DNA of 7,221 nucleotides from Flavobacterium sp. (GTDB lineage: Bacteria; Bacteroidota; Bacteroidia; Flavobacteriales; Flavobacteriaceae), in NCBI GenBank assembly GCA_030682755.1, contig JAUXNR010000617.1, positions 1 through 7,221 of the forward strand, read 5' to 3'. Each line of letters begins with the position of its first letter. The first letter of the stretch is position 1. A program made the position numbers and the translations under genes. Below the pieces are notes generated by a model. The model had not been told where the DNA came from. It ran no database searches and saw nothing but the letters and a program-made list of their open reading frames with translations. Below are positions 5,915-7,221 of the stretch, one piece after another.

Positions 5915-7221
5915 ATGGTCGAAAAAAAACTACTCAACACCAAAAACTATTGGACAGATTATTATTTTTTAATAATTACAGTAATAGTATCCAGTGGCTT
6001 ATTGATTTTGGTCAACTTCTATACCATCCGAATTTTATCGGGCTCCCGAGCCTACATCAACGGAGAATCACACTACTCCAAAGCTCAAAAAGATGCAAGC
6101 AGACATCTGGTAGCCTACCTTTACAACGCAGACAATTCAGAATACGAAGAATTTAAAACGGAAATAGCAGTGCCGTTAGGAGATCAAATCGCACGATTGG
6201 AAATGAACAGCGAAGGGATCACAGAAAAAATAAAAGCGGGCTTCTTACAAGGCCGTAACCACGAAGACGACCTGAATGATATGATATGGCTGTACGAAAA
6301 CTTCAAAACGCTTCCTTTCTTTTCCAAAGCGGTGGCAGAATGGGAAGTGGGTGATCAGAAAATCAATGAATTAGTAACAGTGGCTTCCGAAATTGAAACT
6401 AAAATCAAATCTAAAACATTAACAGCACGGGACCAACAGAAGTTTGTTTCCAAACTCAATACCATAATAGACGAATTAACCATCAATCAGAGTAACTTTT
6501 CGGAAGCACTTGGACAAGGTACACGAAAAGTGAAATCGCTTTTAGTCATTACGAACATTTTCTTTATCATACTGATCATTACGTTTGTAAGCAGCTATTA
6601 TTTCAAAATGATGCGACGGTTAAAAGCAAATAAAATAAAACTGGAACAAACCAACAAACAATTAAAAACCGCCAACAAAGAACTGGACCGATTTGTATAC
6701 AGTGCCTCACACGACCTGCGTTCGCCTATCACGTCCTTGATGGGATTGGTGGTCATCATCAAACACGAAGAAGATGCAGAAAAACGTAAGGAATATGTAG
6801 ACATGATGTCGCAAATTCTCCAATCACAAGACCAATTCATCAAAGACATCATTGATTATTCCCGAAACAATAAAATAAAAATAACAAGAGAAAAAATAAA
6901 TTTGAAGTACTTAATCAATGAAATCGTTTTTCAATACCAATTCACAAACCACAACCTGTCGATGCAAATCATTCAGGAACTGGAAACCGAATACATCTAT
7001 ACGGACGTACTCCGACTGAGAATAATCCTGAACAACCTCATCTCAAATGCCTTTAAATATGCCGACCCTGACAAGTCAGAAAACTACATTAAAGTAAAAT
7101 CGTTACAAAAAGGGACTTCTGTTTCGTTGGAAATCGAAGACAATGACATAGGCATTAACCCAAAATACCTTGATAAAATATTTGACATGTTCTTTGTAAC
7201 CGACAGTAACAAAGGCTCCGG
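5915..7221 (+). CDS. Membrane sensor histidine kinase (3' end outside window)
   Basis: The frame is open from ATG 5915 to the edge: 435 residues plus two bases. An in-frame TAA at 5891-5893 with no ATG after it fixes the start. TM1 is about residues 17-39 and TM2 about 208-229. Between them is a mostly helical extracytoplasmic sensor of about 168 residues, possibly a four-helix bundle; its ligand is unknown. No HAMP domain is evident: a short coil (about 232-257) leads to the dimerisation and phosphoacceptor domain, with His266 in SASHDLRSP. The ATPase domain follows with an N box LNNLISNAFKYA (Asn378), a G1 region DNDIGI (409-414), an F-box-like YLDKIFDMFF and the beginning of G2 at the edge. 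The usual DNGxGI has Asp411 in place of the first Gly. By family knowledge it autophosphorylates His266 and passes phosphate to a response regulator, which is not in the window. The gene diverges from the secreted-protein cluster. Confidence 0.93.
   Translation, partial: MVEKKLLNTKNYWTDYYFLIITVIVSSGLLILVNFYTIRILSGSRAYINGESHYSKAQKDASRHLVAYLYNADNSEYEEFKTEIAVPLGDQIARLEMNSEGITEKIKAGFLQGRNHEDDLNDMIWLYENFKTLPFFSKAVAEWEVGDQKINELVTVASEIETKIKSKTLTARDQQKFVSKLNTIIDELTINQSNFSEALGQGTRKVKSLLVITNIFFIILIITFVSSYYFKMMRRLKANKIKLEQTNKQLKTANKELDRFVYSASHDLRSPITSLMGLVVIIKHEEDAEKRKEYVDMMSQILQSQDQFIKDIIDYSRNNKIKITREKINLKYLINEIVFQYQFTNHNLSMQIIQELETEYIYTDVLRLRIILNNLISNAFKYADPDKSENYIKVKSLQKGTSVSLEIEDNDIGINPKYLDKIFDMFFVTDSNKGS

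Noticed and set aside
6598..6852. Minus-strand frame of 84 codons opposite the kinase
   Set aside because: It is the antisense of the phosphoacceptor domain of the kinase, whose motifs are unmistakable.
1..7221. CRISPR array, transposase, tRNA or rRNA
   Set aside because: I saw no regularly spaced direct repeats, no transposase motifs, and no tRNA- or rRNA-like sequence on either strand.

Overview
The window looks like a chromosomal piece of a low-GC member of Bacteroidota, most likely a flavobacterium. Three things point there: secreted proteins whose mature part begins QVGIN, a large mosaic of fibronectin-like and Ig-like modules ending in a MopE-type metal-binding motif, and a TAnnTTTG promoter of the Bacteroidota type. 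No ribosomal, phage, transposon or CRISPR sequence is visible.

Layout. Three genes on the minus strand fill positions 1-5312: a 265-residue secreted protein (4515-5312), a 248-residue secreted protein (3596-4342) and a very large multidomain surface or secreted protein (start at 3496, running off the left edge after 1165 residues). An intergenic region of about 600 bp (5313-5914) follows. It holds a good promoter with a 12-bp palindrome at its expected start point, a long A/C-rich stretch, and a compact G/C-richer block with interleaved perfect inverted repeats. From 5915 a divergent plus-strand gene encodes a membrane sensor histidine kinase, cut by the right edge just before the end of its ATP-binding domain.

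How the genes relate. The three secreted proteins are mosaics of a small set of modules. The two short ones share the N-terminal QVGIN module. The C-terminal module of the 265-residue protein recurs as the N-terminal module of the giant protein, and a diverged form may close the 248-residue protein. This suggests duplication and domain exchange within one cluster of exported, probably glycan- or surface-binding proteins. None shows a recognisable catalytic motif. The kinase may or may not control the cluster; only divergent adjacency suggests it.

I found no clearly new biological system. The items most worth following are the interleaved inverted repeats at 5670-5735, the module sharing among the three secreted proteins, a domain nested inside a fibronectin-like domain of the giant protein, and an altered G1 box in the kinase.
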